From assembly GCA_047967505.1 (NCBI GenBank), contig CM106539.1: a stretch of 64,000 nucleotides of DNA; one strand, written 5' to 3'. Positions 54,380 through 64,000 of this stretch are shown here, piece by piece. Origin of the DNA: Dipteris shenzhenensis (taxonomy: Eukaryota; Polypodiophyta; Polypodiopsida; Gleicheniales). The position numbers and the translations under genes are program-made. Position 1 is the stretch's first letter; each line of letters starts with the position of its first letter. The notes under the pieces are model-generated. The model did not search any database, was not told the DNA's origin, and saw only the letters and a program-made list of their open reading frames with translations.

Positions 54380-55080
54380 TCCATCAAGAATGCAGGATTC
54401 ACTGAGTCACAACCCACGTATTCTTGGATCATGGGCTTGCAGGATAGGCTTCAAGAGAAAAAGTGAGAGGTGTTTTGAAAGACAGTTTGGGGAGCGTACC
54501 TTGGCTTACAAAAGCTAATCCTTTAGCCTTGGGACGATGATGGACCCCATCCACGGCCTTCAAGGACAATCGGTTGGGCAGAGAGACAGAGAGTGGTGAT
54601 AGCACAACCATCTGGTGCATGAGCCAGGACGGCTTACCTGATATGTGCAAGTTTTGGTGGCCAGACGTTGTAAGTAGACCATTCACCAAGGGAGAAGGAG
54701 ACACGTTCTCGCTCGCCACAATGGAAGTCATCATCGACAAACCCTGTTTTGGTGAGAGCATCTGAGTCGGGTTTCTACTTCGCTAACAGCTTATCTTCGT
54801 AGGGAAGTTGGGAGAACTCTACGAGTGCCGATAAGGTCTTCTTCATCAACTCCGACGGAACTCCATGGTTGATGAGTTGAAAGAAGCCCCAAGTCTCGGA
54901 AGCATAAACGATCTGCTGGACTAAGTTTCTGGCAAGCATCCGGAGAGGCAACGACCTGAGGGGAGAACAAGGGACCAATGTTGATGTGACTGGGATGGAA
55001 GAAGTGGAGGATGGTGGAGGAGGATCGTGAAGAAGATAGAGGGAGGGGCAAGATCTAAGGCAGAAGAGGGGCAAGAGACC
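54380..55080 (-). pseudogene. 2-oxoglutarate/Fe(II)-dependent dioxygenase fragment
   Basis: The minus strand from 55074 encodes the amino-terminal DIOX_N domain of plant 2OG oxygenases. In one frame it has ETWGFFQLINHGVPSELMKK followed by LVEFSQLPYEDKLLAK. In a second frame slightly upstream it has HINIGPLFSPQ, resembling the usual IPVI(D/N)-x-PLF start. A TAG at about 54775-54777 ends that block. Downstream, scattered over frames, are LAHAPDGCAITTL (resembling the HxD iron-binding region H-x-D-G-C-A-I-T) and VDGVHHRPKAKGLAFV. Normal enzymes have about 340-380 residues; here the middle and the second His/Arg motifs are missing. Without introns or intact frames it is a pseudogene. Substrate class cannot be told. 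Confidence 0.75.
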
Positions 55081-55381
55081 TTCCTCTTAGAGAAATGATT
55101 TTATGGACTTGGAACCAGCATGCCTCGCTCGCCTCACATGATCCACAGTAGCTGCTCATCCTCAGCTTCCCTTTCTTGATCGGGGTCGCAAGCCACGAAT
55201 CTGTTTCTTGTCTCATGTGCCTAAGGTGAAGGGCTTACGAGGCTGGTTGCCTGTTACTTTATCCACATTTTTCTTCATTGTTAGCCCGTGATCACTGTTA
55301 TTAGTGTTTGTGCTGCTTGAAGCATCTTTGTTTGTGATGGGCCATGCATTATTCGAGCATCCTTTGTGGTTTCAAATATTC

Positions 55382-55411
55382 GAGAAGAGAGAGAGAGAGA
55401 GAGAGAGAGAG
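55382..55411 (+). repeat. (GA)n microsatellite
   Basis: About fifteen GA units interrupted once near the start. Confidence 0.95.
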
Positions 55412-55470
55412 TCCTCCCTAATCGACCTTGGTTCGATTTAGATGGCTTGCCCTACGCTTTTACTCATCGC

Positions 55471-55575
55471 AGAGGCCCCTCTTCTTTCCTTAAGTGTATC
55501 TCCCAGAGGCCCCTCTTCTTGACCTTAAGTGTATCCCCTAGAGGCCCCTCTTCTTTCCTTTCACTCCCTCTTCCT
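55471..55575 (+). repeat. Three tandem ~35-bp units
   Basis: AGAGGCCCCTCTTCTT units start near 55471, 55505 and 55540 and are followed by CCTTAAGTGTATC in the first two. Contained in a pyrimidine-rich tract reaching about 55680. Confidence 0.9.
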
Positions 55576-57031
55576 CTCCTCTTGAGTCGCCATAGCCCTA
55601 ATCCCCTCTCCTTGTTCTTTCCTCTCCCTCCCTTTCCCTTTGTGTTGCCTTAGCCCTCCGAGTCTCATCTATCCATCAGTCCCCGTGGCTCTCGCCATTA
55701 TTGCCTCGTGCCATGCATTGGATCCCTTTGCATCCCCTGCTCTGGTTGTCTCACTATTCCTACCCCCGGTCTGGTCTCTTGATCCCTTTCCTTCCCGCCC
55801 CTGTTCTTGTCTTTGTTGGTTCAACTACCATGCATTAGTATTATGTAAGGAAGTGTGGTGGAGGGAGGTAGTGAGGGGTGAGCAAAGAGAGGGAGAGAGA
55901 ATGAGAGGAAAGAGGTGGCGAGAAATGGGGGGGGGGGTGCTGAAGGGCCGAATGGAGAGAGAGAATGGGAGGGAGAGGGGGGTAAACAAAGGGAGAGAGG
56001 GAAGGGGGGGGTAGTGGAGGGAGGAGGGGGCACGCTGAGCAGAGGAGGGTGAGGGGAGACAAAGGAGAGGAGGGGACAAAGGTGAGGAGAGGGGGGCAAT
56101 GATTGAGGGGGCATAGCTTAGTGATTATGAAATGGTCACTTAAGAGGTTCCATAGGCACTTGCAAATGGATCCCTTGATTTCTATTGTGGACATCATAAT
56201 TGCATGAAATTTCCAATCTTCATTTTATCCTTGTGGTTTGGCCCTTAGTTTTTTCTAAGAGAACATTCCCATGACGAACAAAAATATAGGTAGAATGAAC
56301 TCGATATGTCGTGGGAACATCTCAATGCTTCAGTTCCGAATGAATTAGTGTCCGATTTTTCACCCTGCTCGCATCAAAATTCCTAGTGATACCTATCAAC
56401 TCATTGGCTCGAATGCTTTGCAATTGTCTCCTAGACTATTTTCATGACTAACATCACTAAAATTCTTGATGTTAGCCACAAAAATAGATACCTCCCTCAG
56501 AGTCGATGAAGGCGATTTTCAAGCATTGATCCTATTTGTGACATGTGCGTAGAAATAGGGCCTCCAAAGCTTCGACATGGGAATGCTCTCTAAGCCCTTA
56601 TGTCCCATCCTTTTGTTCTTTTTCTTTTCCTTTTCTTTCTTACTTCCATTTCCTCATTTCTCTTTCTTTGTGTCTCCTTACTTCCAACTATGAAAATCTC
56701 CAAAAATAGTCCCATGATTCATGAAACATAAATGCATGTAACATTTGGCAATGAAGCACCTATCTTTAAAAAAATGTACATAAAACATGAAAATTGCAAG
56801 AAAATTCACAAAAGAAACTAGCATGCAAACCAAATCCACCATAGCTCATTTCGCACATACATTCCTTAAGCACAATCATGTTGATAAAATCAGCAAAAAA
56901 CGTACAAGACATTGCTAAGATACAAGTGCAACATTGAGGATTTCAATGAAACTATGGAACATGTATTTGGTAACAAACAATTTGGAGAGTCCCATATTGG
57001 TGAGATTTTCCCACTTTTCCTAATATGGTCT
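55576..57031. other. Low-complexity then AT-rich DNA, no gene
   Basis: 55850-56110 is purine-rich (GAGAGGG, runs of G up to nine) and generates long open frames on both strands that are compositional. 56110-56880 shows no feature. 56912-57031 has a short open frame without motifs, adjoining the copia-P-2 target duplication. Confidence 0.5.
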
Positions 57032-57758
57032 TGTAAGAAAACAATACAACATCTGTGCTCAATAGATAACAGGATCTTGTATGCAAGAGAGAAAAGCAGA
57101 TAGTATGGAGAATAAAAAATTTGATTACTGTAGAACTGATACAATAGATGGCGCTGCCTCCCAGCCGTGCGCTCCTGTGAGAGAAGCTTCGATGGCGTGC
57201 TGGAAACAGTAGAGGACGGAGGCTGGATGCTAAGGAAGCAGGGTTGCTATAACTAGTGATGAAATGGGCTTCACGGGCTTGCTCTTATATAGCCACCAAT
57301 CATAGTCGATTGAACCCAATTAAGTAACTGACCTAGTCTGCCCAAAACGGTCGACTGGGGGTCAGTCCCGAAATAGGCCACCAACCACACGATAGAACCG
57401 TGGCATAAAATAGAGCAACTAACCTATGGTCACCGTTCAGCCATCCGGGATCATCTGGGGCTCCAAACGCGCCCCACAACCCGAGAGTGGGCTACCTCGG
57501 GAAATGCTCCGTCTACCCTCAATGCGGTCAGTCATGGGATGCCTTCCCGCACTTGCATGTAGCCTAGTTGGTAGTGTGCCAACTCCGTCCAGCCATCAGG
57601 CCACACATGGCCCCCATCTGGTGTCCAAACCAGGACCTACCGGATAACCGAGCTACTCAAATGCCTTCTCCTCATATGGGGGGCTTACAAGTAGAGTTAG
57701 CTGGTTCCCGCGTAGTTACACGAGAGTGGAGCATTGATATCTAACACCCCCCCTCAAT
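57032..57758 (-). repeat. Copia-P-2 3' LTR and polypurine tract
   Basis: 715 bp; plus-strand edges TGTAAGAAAACAATAC and GATATCTAACA. TATA box TATATAA (57285-57291 as TTATATA on plus). The polypurine tract is 57747-57758 (minus strand CATTGAGGGGGGG). Confidence 0.95.
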
Positions 57759-57779
57759 GTCCACCCGCAAGTGAACTTA

Positions 57780-58260
57780 CTTTTTTGGCCCAATGCCAAG
57801 TCAATGAAGATGCCTCTCCAGCAAGTCTCTTCCAAGAGCCTTCATGAATATGTCCGCAACATTCTTTATAGTCGGACAGTACACCAAGTCGACCTCTCCA
57901 TCCATGATGAGCTCACGTACAAAGTGATATTGAATCTCAATGTGTTTTGTACGAGCGTGGAACACAGGGTTCTTTGCAATCACCATGCAACTTTGATTGT
58001 CACATGATAACTGCATAGGCTTGTTCTGCACTGCACCCATGTCCCCTAAAATCCTCCTCAACCACACTGCCTCACAAGAAGCAAAGCATGCTGATTTGTA
58101 CTCAGCCTCGGTAGAAGAAAGAGCAACTGTGGGTTGCTTCTTATTGACCCATGACACAGCTCCAGCTCCAAGTGAGAAACAGTAACCTGTCACTAATCTC
58201 CTGCTGTCCACGTCTCCTACCCAATCCGAGTCACAGAATCCGGTCAAGATGTTGGGCCCT
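57780..58260 (-). pseudogene. Copia-P-2 RNase H
   Basis: Open frame 57801-58247: GFCDSDWVGDVDSRRLVTGY, VALSSTEAEYKSACFASCEA, MQLSCDNQSCMVIAKNPVFH and TKHIEIQYHFVRELIM. Catalytic residues Asp, Glu and Asp are all present, so this domain looks intact, unlike copia-P-1 where the Glu motif is damaged. It ends at a stop after LERHLH, about 55 bp before the purine tract. Confidence 0.9.
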
Positions 58261-59640
58261 TGGTATAGATGATGCCATAATCAAGTGTGCCTTTGATGTA
58301 TTTTAGCACCCGCATCCCTGCCCTCCAATGGTTCTTCCGGGGCTTATTGGAAAACCTGCTTGGTACACCAGTCGCAAAGCTGATGTCCGGTCGTGTGTTG
58401 CACAAGTAAACCAAACTGCCCACAAGTCTTCTGTACTTCGCTTCGTCCACTAGTGGTGATGAATCCTCGTTTGAGAGCTTCACGTCAACCTCCATAGGGG
58501 TACCAACTGTCTTGCACTCAGCCATGCCAAATGCCTTCAGTATCTCTCTAGCATACTTCAGCTGTGAAATGAAGATCTTGTTTCGGCTCTTGCCAAACTT
58601 CAATCCCCAAACAGAAATGCATCAGTAGTCCGAGGTTTGTCATTTCAAACTCTCTTCCTAGCAAATGCTTTGTCTGCGAGATCTTCTCTTCATGGTTTCT
58701 TGTTATGACAAGGTCGTCCACATAAAGGACCATGATCATACACTTGCCTCCTTCTCTGAACATATACAAATTTGCATCAGATGGGCTCCTCCTGAACCCG
58801 TTTTGCAAAAAGTAGGCATCAATCCGCTCGTACCACGCTCGAGGGGCCTATTTCAGCCCGTAAAGTGCCTTCTTCAGTTTACAGACTTTACCTTCTGAAC
58901 CAGGGATCACAAAACCTGGTGGTTGTTCCACGTATACTTCCTCCTTGAGATCTCCATTCAGAAAGGTGGATTTTATATCCATCTGAAACACGGGCCCAAC
59001 TTCCCTGGGCTGCTAAAGCCAAAACACTGCGAATTGTGGTTAGTCGAGTTGTGGGAGCAAAAGTATCCTGATAATCAAAACCATGCTCTTGTGCGAATCC
59101 TTTTGCCACGAGCCGAGCCTTGTACCTATCCAACGTGCCGTCGAACTTGTACTTGGTCTTGTACACCCACCTTGCATTTTGGTGGATGATCCACAAGGTC
59201 CCAAGTGTTGTTCTTCATTATGGAGCCATACTCCAACTGCATAGCCTCCATCCACCTATCATCACCCTGTGCCTCTTTAAGACATTTGGGTTCATAAGTA
59301 CGGATCACTTTTGTCATCAAAGCATAGTTGACCAACTGTTCCTGTGCCCTTCTTTGCTGCTCTAATCTCTTGGACAGGCGGTGTTCGGATGGTTCCTCCT
59401 CAATGGCTGGAGGTTCTCTGCCGTCCAAAAGTTGCTTTACCCACTTCGGGAATGGCCATTGCCGTTGTGGTTTTGCAGGCTCTTCTTCATCTTCTTTATC
59501 TTGAATCCTCCCAAGCACCGTTGGGAGAGTTCGGTCTGCTGTTGGTGGTAGTACTGGATGTATATCTTGGTCGTGGTTGTCTGGGAAGGAAGCATCCTCC
59601 TCCAATTGATGCAGCTATTCTGAGAAGACCACATCACGAC
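58244..59640 (-). pseudogene. Copia-P-2 reverse transcriptase and upstream linker
   Basis: 59605-59126 is an acidic linker then SKRLEQQRRAQEQLVNYALM and AQGDDRWMEAMQLEYGSIMK-NNTWDLV, the start of copia RT. A shift leads to YKARLVAKGFAQEHGFDYQD and [20 protein letters not shown]. The YVDD site (58713-58724, minus) is intact in VLYVDDLVITRN. 58603-58244 continues with REILKAFGMAECKTVGTPME and GSLVYLCNTRPDISFATGV. At least three frame changes break it. Confidence 0.9.
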
Positions 59641-60940
59641 TTACTATTACCTTCTTGGCAACATGGTTATAGAGATGGTAACCCTTCGCCTCTTCACTAT
59701 AGCCCAAGAAAATACACTTCCGGCTCTTCGGTTCCCATTTGGTCCTGTTAGCATCAGGGACATGCACAAAACAGTCACATCCAAAAACTCTGAAATGTGC
59801 AGCTGAAGGTTTCTTACCAGAAAAGGCCTACAGTGGAGTCTTCACGTTCACAGCCTTCGTGTAGCTACAATTCAGAATGTAAACTGCCGTGTTACATGCT
59901 TCAGCCCAAAAAGTCTTTGGCAAATCTTTTCCTTTCATCATACTCCTGCCCATTTTGCAGATGACGTGCATCTTGCGCTCTGATACTCCATTTTGCTATG
60001 ATGTATGTGGCGGGGGTTTCCGCCTCTTGATCCCATGACTTTTGCAGTAACTTTCGAATTCAGTTGATGTGAACTCTCCACCTCTGTCTGATCTCAATTT
60101 CTTCACCTTCCTCCTCGTTTCTCTTGGCCATTACATGCCATTCCTTGAACTTACTAAAAGCCTCGTCTTTAGTCTTTAGGAAGTATATCCATATCCTTCT
60201 ACTGTAGTCGTCGATCAACGTCATGAAGTAGTAGGAACCACCAAAAGCTTCCATCTCCATCTTTTCGCAGAGGTCCATGTGAACGAGCTCTAGAGGAGCC
60301 TTTGCCTTGTTGGCCTCTTTAGGAAAGGGCTACCGATGCTGCTTGCCCATCATGCAAGCTTCACATACATCGGGCAGATCTGTAATTTCTGGTAGGTCTG
60401 CAATCATTCCACTTTTATGCATCTCCTCTAAAGAACTAAGGTTTAGATGACCAAACCTCTCATGCCACAGCTTAGTGTTCTTCACATCCGCTTGAGCACT
60501 GAAAGCCGAGAGTTTGTAGATGTTGTTGCGCCGTGTACCTTTACCAATGACCTTCCCTTGAAGATCCAAAATCTGTGCGCCATTCTTATCGAATTAAACT
60601 TTAAGGTCTCGATCCATGATCGCAGAAACGGACAACAAGTTCCTCTTGATATCTGGCACATAAAGAACATCAGACAACTGCTTTACAACTCCATCTGACT
60701 TGAGAGCAATCGTACCTTTTCCTTTTGCTGGACATTTTGCATCATTGCTGACTACTACCAGGATGTCATTCCCTACCGGCTATAGAGAGGTATACCAATC
60801 CTTCTGACTGGTCATGTGGTGCAATGCACCACTGTCAATAATCCAAGGTTCATTCGCAGGTACATGAACTGCCTCTGTGCAAATCTCCTCAATTGCTACA
60901 AACAGCTCTACTGGTACTACCTGCACGCTGTTGCTGGACT
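59640..60940 (-). pseudogene. Copia-P-2 protease and integrase
   Basis: Protease D-S-G is at 60828-60836 (minus) in WIIDSGALHHM. The GAG-pre-integrase block is 60569-60330: LWHERFGHLNLSSLEEMHKS and CEACMMGKQHR, ended by TAG where copia-P-1 has Gln. Integrase 60278-60060: LVHMDLCEKMEMEAFGGSYY, IDDYSRRIWIYFLKTKDEAF. The remaining integrase to about 59650 is readable only in shifted pieces (SRDVVF and YNHVAKKVIV-type end). Confidence 0.85.
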
Positions 60941-60949
60941 CTTTCTTTA

Positions 60950-61766
60950 CTCCGTTCTTCTCATGTGCAATCTTCTTCTAGCACTCATTCTGCTTGTGCC
61001 CTGCCTTGTTGCAATAGAAGCACTTGATCTTCTTCTTTCTCTTTTTATCATCAGAAGAAGATGGGTTACCAGAGTCCTTACCCTTACCTTTCTTTGATCC
61101 ATCATAGAAAGTCGAATATTCTCCAGTCCTTGTCTTTTGATGCATCTCCTCCTCCAGAAGCATCGCGCTGAAATCCTCAAAGTTGAGGGGTGGATTTCTG
61201 TTCTGCATATTCAGCATCATAACAAGACCGTCGTACTTTGGTGGGAGAATCCGTATGCACCTTCGTGCTAGATTCTCGCTGGTGACGGTGATGCCAATCG
61301 CAGTCATCTGATCGCGCAGATTCTTCACCCTGGTGATGAACTTCTCTGTCGCTTCAGACTCAGACAATTTCTCGTTCGCGAGTTGAGTCTCCAGATTCTG
61401 AATCCGCGTCTGATTCGTGGTCTCGTACTGATTTTTAAGACTGTCCATGCCTCCTCCGCTGTGGTGACATGTTGAATTAACGCCATGACGGAATCACTTA
61501 CACTGCAGACAATAGAACACAATGCATCTGCATTTCTTCTTGTCCACGTGAGAATCTCATCCGCAGTTGGTACTATCTGTTGTCCTGCATTGTTTGGGAT
61601 CCGGTCTCGCAACCGGCTTCATGTCCACCACCCCAGTAGCAGTATCCCAAAGCTCATATGCGCTTAGGATGGTCTTCATCTTGAACTTCCAGAGTGGACA
61701 GTTAGAGCCGTCCAACTTTCCGCTTTCGTTGAACGGTGGGATTCGCAGTCTTGCGGGCTGGGCCAT
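60950..61766 (-). pseudogene. Copia-P-2 gag
   Basis: The start MAQPARLRIPPFNESGKLDG is at 61766, with KFKMKTILSAYELWDTATGV following; a frameshift near 61590 moves to ADEILTWTRRNADALCSIVC. The main frame 61448-60978 has TRIQNLETQLANEKLSESEA, FITRVKNLRDQMTAIGITVT, RILPPKYDGLVMMLNMQNRN and FEDFSAMLLEEEMHQKTRTG, then the knuckle CFYCNKAGHKQNEC. A TAG follows the last Cys directly. Only two breaks, so it is better preserved than in copia-P-1. Confidence 0.9.
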
Positions 61767-61820
61767 CTCTCACAATCTGCTCGCAAACAGAAACACACTA
61801 CCAAATCTTCTTGCTAGAGT

Positions 61821-61836
61821 CCAGGCTCTGATACCA
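61821..61836 (-). promoter_or_regulatory. Copia-P-2 primer binding site
   Basis: The minus strand reads TGGTATCAGAGCCTGG right after the 5' LTR, an exact tRNA-Met-type site. Confidence 0.95.
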
Positions 61837-62555
61837 TGTAATAAAACAATACATCTGTGCTCAACAGATAACAGGATCTCGTACACAAGAGAGAAAAGCA
61901 GATAGTATGGAGAATCAAAAATTTGATTATTGTAGAACTGATACAATAGATGGCGCTGCCTCCCACCCATGCGCTCCTGTGAGAGAAGCTTCGATGGCGT
62001 GCTGGAAACAATAGAGGACGGAGGCTGGATGCTAAGGAAGCAGGATTGCTATAGCCAGTGATGAAATGGGCTTCACAGGCTTGCTCTTATATAGCCACCA
62101 GTCGTAGTCGATTGGACCCAATTGAGTGACCGACCCAGTCCGCCCAAAACGGTCGACTGGGGGTCGGTCCCGAAATAGGCCACCGACCACACGATAGAAC
62201 CGTGGCGTAAAATAGAGCAACTATCCTACGGTCACCGTTTGGCCCAGAGCCATCCGGGATCATCTGGGGCTCCAAACGGGCCCTGCAACCTGAGAGTGGG
62301 CTGCCCCAGGAAATGCTCCGTCTACCCTTAATGCGATTAGTCATGGGATGCCTTCCCGTACTTGCATGTAGCCTAGTTGGCAGTGTGCCAACTCCGTCCA
62401 GCCATCAGGCCACACATGGCCCCCATCTGGTGTCCAAACCAGGACCTACTGGATAACCAAGCTACTCAAATGCCTTCTCCTCATATGGGGGGCTTACAAG
62501 TAGAGTTAGCTGGTTCCCACGTAGTTACACGAGAGTGGAGCATTGATATCTAACA
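61837..62555 (-). repeat. Copia-P-2 5' LTR
   Basis: 719 bp. Plus-strand edges TGTAATAAAACAATAC and GATATCTAACA. TATA box at 62087-62093 (TTATATA on plus). It closely matches the 3' LTR. Confidence 0.95.
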
Positions 62556-62917
62556 GGTCTTACTGTGGCTACTTCCTCTTGTGAAGCTGAGTACAAGGAA
62601 GCTTTCACAGCAATAGTTGAGTGTGTGTGGCTACACCACTTTTTTGTTGATCTTCACCTATCATTGGAGGGTCCTCCAATTCTCAGTAGTAGTCAGGATG
62701 CTATAGCAGTTGCAAAGAATAATGTGTTTCATGCTCGCATGAAGCACATTGAGATTCACTATCATTATGTCAGAGAGAAGTTGCATGCAAGGGAGATTAG
62801 TATGATCTATGTCTCCATGCATGGTCCAATGTTGTAGACATCTTCACCAAAGCACTTCCTCGTCAGAAGTTGGAGGCATTCCGCAATGCCCTGAACTTAT
62901 ATCCTTTTAGTGATTGA
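62556..62917 (+). pseudogene. Copia-T: RNase H end of a different copia pol
   Basis: Begins at the target duplication with LTVATSSCEAEYKEAFTAIV (the catalytic Glu motif), then SQDAIAVAKNNVFHARMKHI and EIHYHYVREKLHAREISM. After a frameshift near 62830 it ends VDIFTKALPRQKLEAFRNAL with TGA at 62915-62917. The Asp of the usual S/C-D-x-Q/S block is replaced (SSSQDA). Upstream RT is not recognisable left of copia-P-2; at 56990-57031 only a very weak resemblance to an ISWFSK-type lead-in can be read. Confidence 0.85.
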
Positions 62918-62949
62918 TCTTTTCCTTGTATATCAGCACATTGGCACTA

Positions 62950-63250
62950 CAGGGGGGTGTTGAAATTAAGGTTGGAATGATCACCATAATTCTTGGTAGT
63001 GACCAATGTATGACTAATAAGTGGGTTAGGGGCGCTTTTCCCTCATTAGAGGTTTTTCCCCCTATCCACAATTAACTATAATTAGTGGTTAGTGGTTAGG
63101 ATAGGGTTTTGTCACTTTGACAAAACCGATGGCTTGTATGTTGTTTCTATCTCTTCAACTATAGTATGTGCTCTTGCTCTCTTTAGCTCTCTTGCTCCCT
63201 TGCACACACTCTCACATGAGTGATGGGAAGAGCAAAGGCAAAAATTAAAC
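62950..63250 (+). repeat. Copia-T polypurine tract and LTR start
   Basis: CAGGGGGG precedes TGTTGAAATTAAGG at 62958, the expected LTR start. GTGGTTAGTGGTTAGGATAGG and a CTCTTGCTCTCTTTAGCTCT pyrimidine run follow. The right end cannot be fixed without a second copy. Confidence 0.65.
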
Positions 63251-64000
63251 TGGTATAGCTAACTATGCATAATATCTCTAATCAGCTTATGCGAGAGTAT
63301 AAAGGTCTTCTAGATGAGCGTTGCCATGGATGACGAATTCGATGGTATTGCTTTTAAAGCCATGTGGTGGACCTCTAATTAGAGGACAACAAACAAGAGA
63401 TAATAAATTATCTAATTTTCCCTTTGAAAAGGACTCCAACCTTGGCTAAGACCTTCTTCCTAGGGCAGGCCAAAAACCATACTTGGTGGCATGAAAGCTC
63501 CATCGTTTCTAGGAATTGTGCCCATGGACTTATCGAAGAGTGAGAGAGTGGCTAGATGCTTGGTGCGCCTCATTAAATATTACGTGATGCGCTCTAATGC
63601 ATATCCACTTTCTTGAACTGCGGTGTGAATTTTTACTTTTTTTTTGTGCCACGTTTGTTGGGAAACGCGTGATTGGTGCACATGTTACACCCAATGAATG
63701 TCAGCCGCCAAAGTCAATCCTAAGCCACATTCTCTTCTCTATGTTTAGAGATTGAGCTAATGTGCATGGGAGGGAGCGGTAATGTGCATGGCAGGGAGTT
63801 TGCTTGGGCGGCAACTCCCTTTCGTAAGAAAACCTATCAAAATCTTGAGTTCAGAGATGAATATAACAATATGCCATGAGTAGAAATTATTCATATTGAC
63901 ATGATTGTGTTCTACACTAAAAGAGCTTCAAATATGTCTATACACCTTGAAATTTATGTAACACATGAAAAAGTTATATTAATTTGAAAGGAGATGGGTT
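63251..64000. other. Right edge, nothing recognised
   Basis: No coding motif, RNA gene or clear repeat, apart from a short duplication of TGTGCATGG(G/C)AGGGAG at 63761-63798. Confidence 0.5.

Larger units (their letters stand above)
57032..62555 (-). mobile_element. Copia-P-2: complete Ty1/copia element
   Basis: Same family as copia-P-1, minus strand, 5524 bp. LTRs are 57032-57746 (3') and 61837-62555 (5'), with an exact 5-bp target duplication GGTCT (57027-57031, 62556-62560). All domains are present, including the RT amino part and the LTR promoter that copia-P-1 lost. Frameshifts and stops occur in most domains, so it is full length but not autonomous as read. Confidence 0.95.

Noticed and set aside
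55821-56197. Overlapping open frames on the minus strand, up to 118 codons
   Set aside because: Purine-rich simple sequence keeps three frames open at once; codon content follows the DNA repeat.

Overview
This window is repeat-dominated nuclear DNA of a land plant. The basis is plant-type Ty1/copia and non-chromoviral Ty3/gypsy LTR retrotransposons, tRNA-Met-type primer sites, and a fragment of a plant 2-oxoglutarate-dependent dioxygenase. Nesting, many decayed copies and long satellite-like tracts suggest a large, slowly purged genome such as a gymnosperm or fern; that is inference and the species is not identifiable. I see no intact host gene. Nearly every recognisable coding stretch is a broken retroelement.

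Layout. 1-7.3 kb: a copia pol 3' part (copia-Q, 855-2249) split by a complete copia-P element (2250-7072, TSD GGGCA). 7.3-11.6 kb: the 3' half of a Ty3 element (gypsy-A, minus strand) with an extra ORF after integrase. 11.6-15.1 kb: two gypsy-A LTRs (~1.28 kb each) in inverted orientation. 15.1-17.3 kb: a copia-like primer site, leader and gag (copia-R) with duplications. 17.5-31 kb: a copia gag/RT fusion fragment (minus), a decayed gene with a DFAENYS motif that looks like an unfamiliar transposase-type enzyme, two unidentified minus-strand coding relics, and several tandem or palindromic repeat arrays, including one built on ACCTCGATCGAGGT. 31.6-47.3 kb: a second gypsy-A copy (plus) whose 3' LTR is split at its TATA box by a complete gypsy-B element (37510-46427, TSD AATAC). 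Gypsy-B has an additional ORF before gag holding a second RNase H and a second zinc knuckle. 46.4-48.5 kb: stacked partial gypsy-A LTRs. 48.5-51.8 kb: a satellite array with GGTCGATTT palindromes. 52-56 kb: tandem duplications, the dioxygenase pseudogene and low-complexity DNA. 57-62.6 kb: a second complete copia-P element (minus, TSD GGTCT) lying beside the 3' end of another copia pol (copia-T).

How it fits together. Three insertions are supported by exact 5-bp target duplications, so relative ages can be ordered (copia-Q before copia-P-1; gypsy-A before gypsy-B; copia-T before copia-P-2). Where two gypsy-A copies can be compared, most premature stops in one copy are C-to-T changes at Gln or Arg codons retained in the other, as expected from long-term cytosine methylation. 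The strongest biological candidates are the gypsy-B two-RNase-H architecture, the DFAENYS enzyme relic and the two palindrome-bearing arrays.
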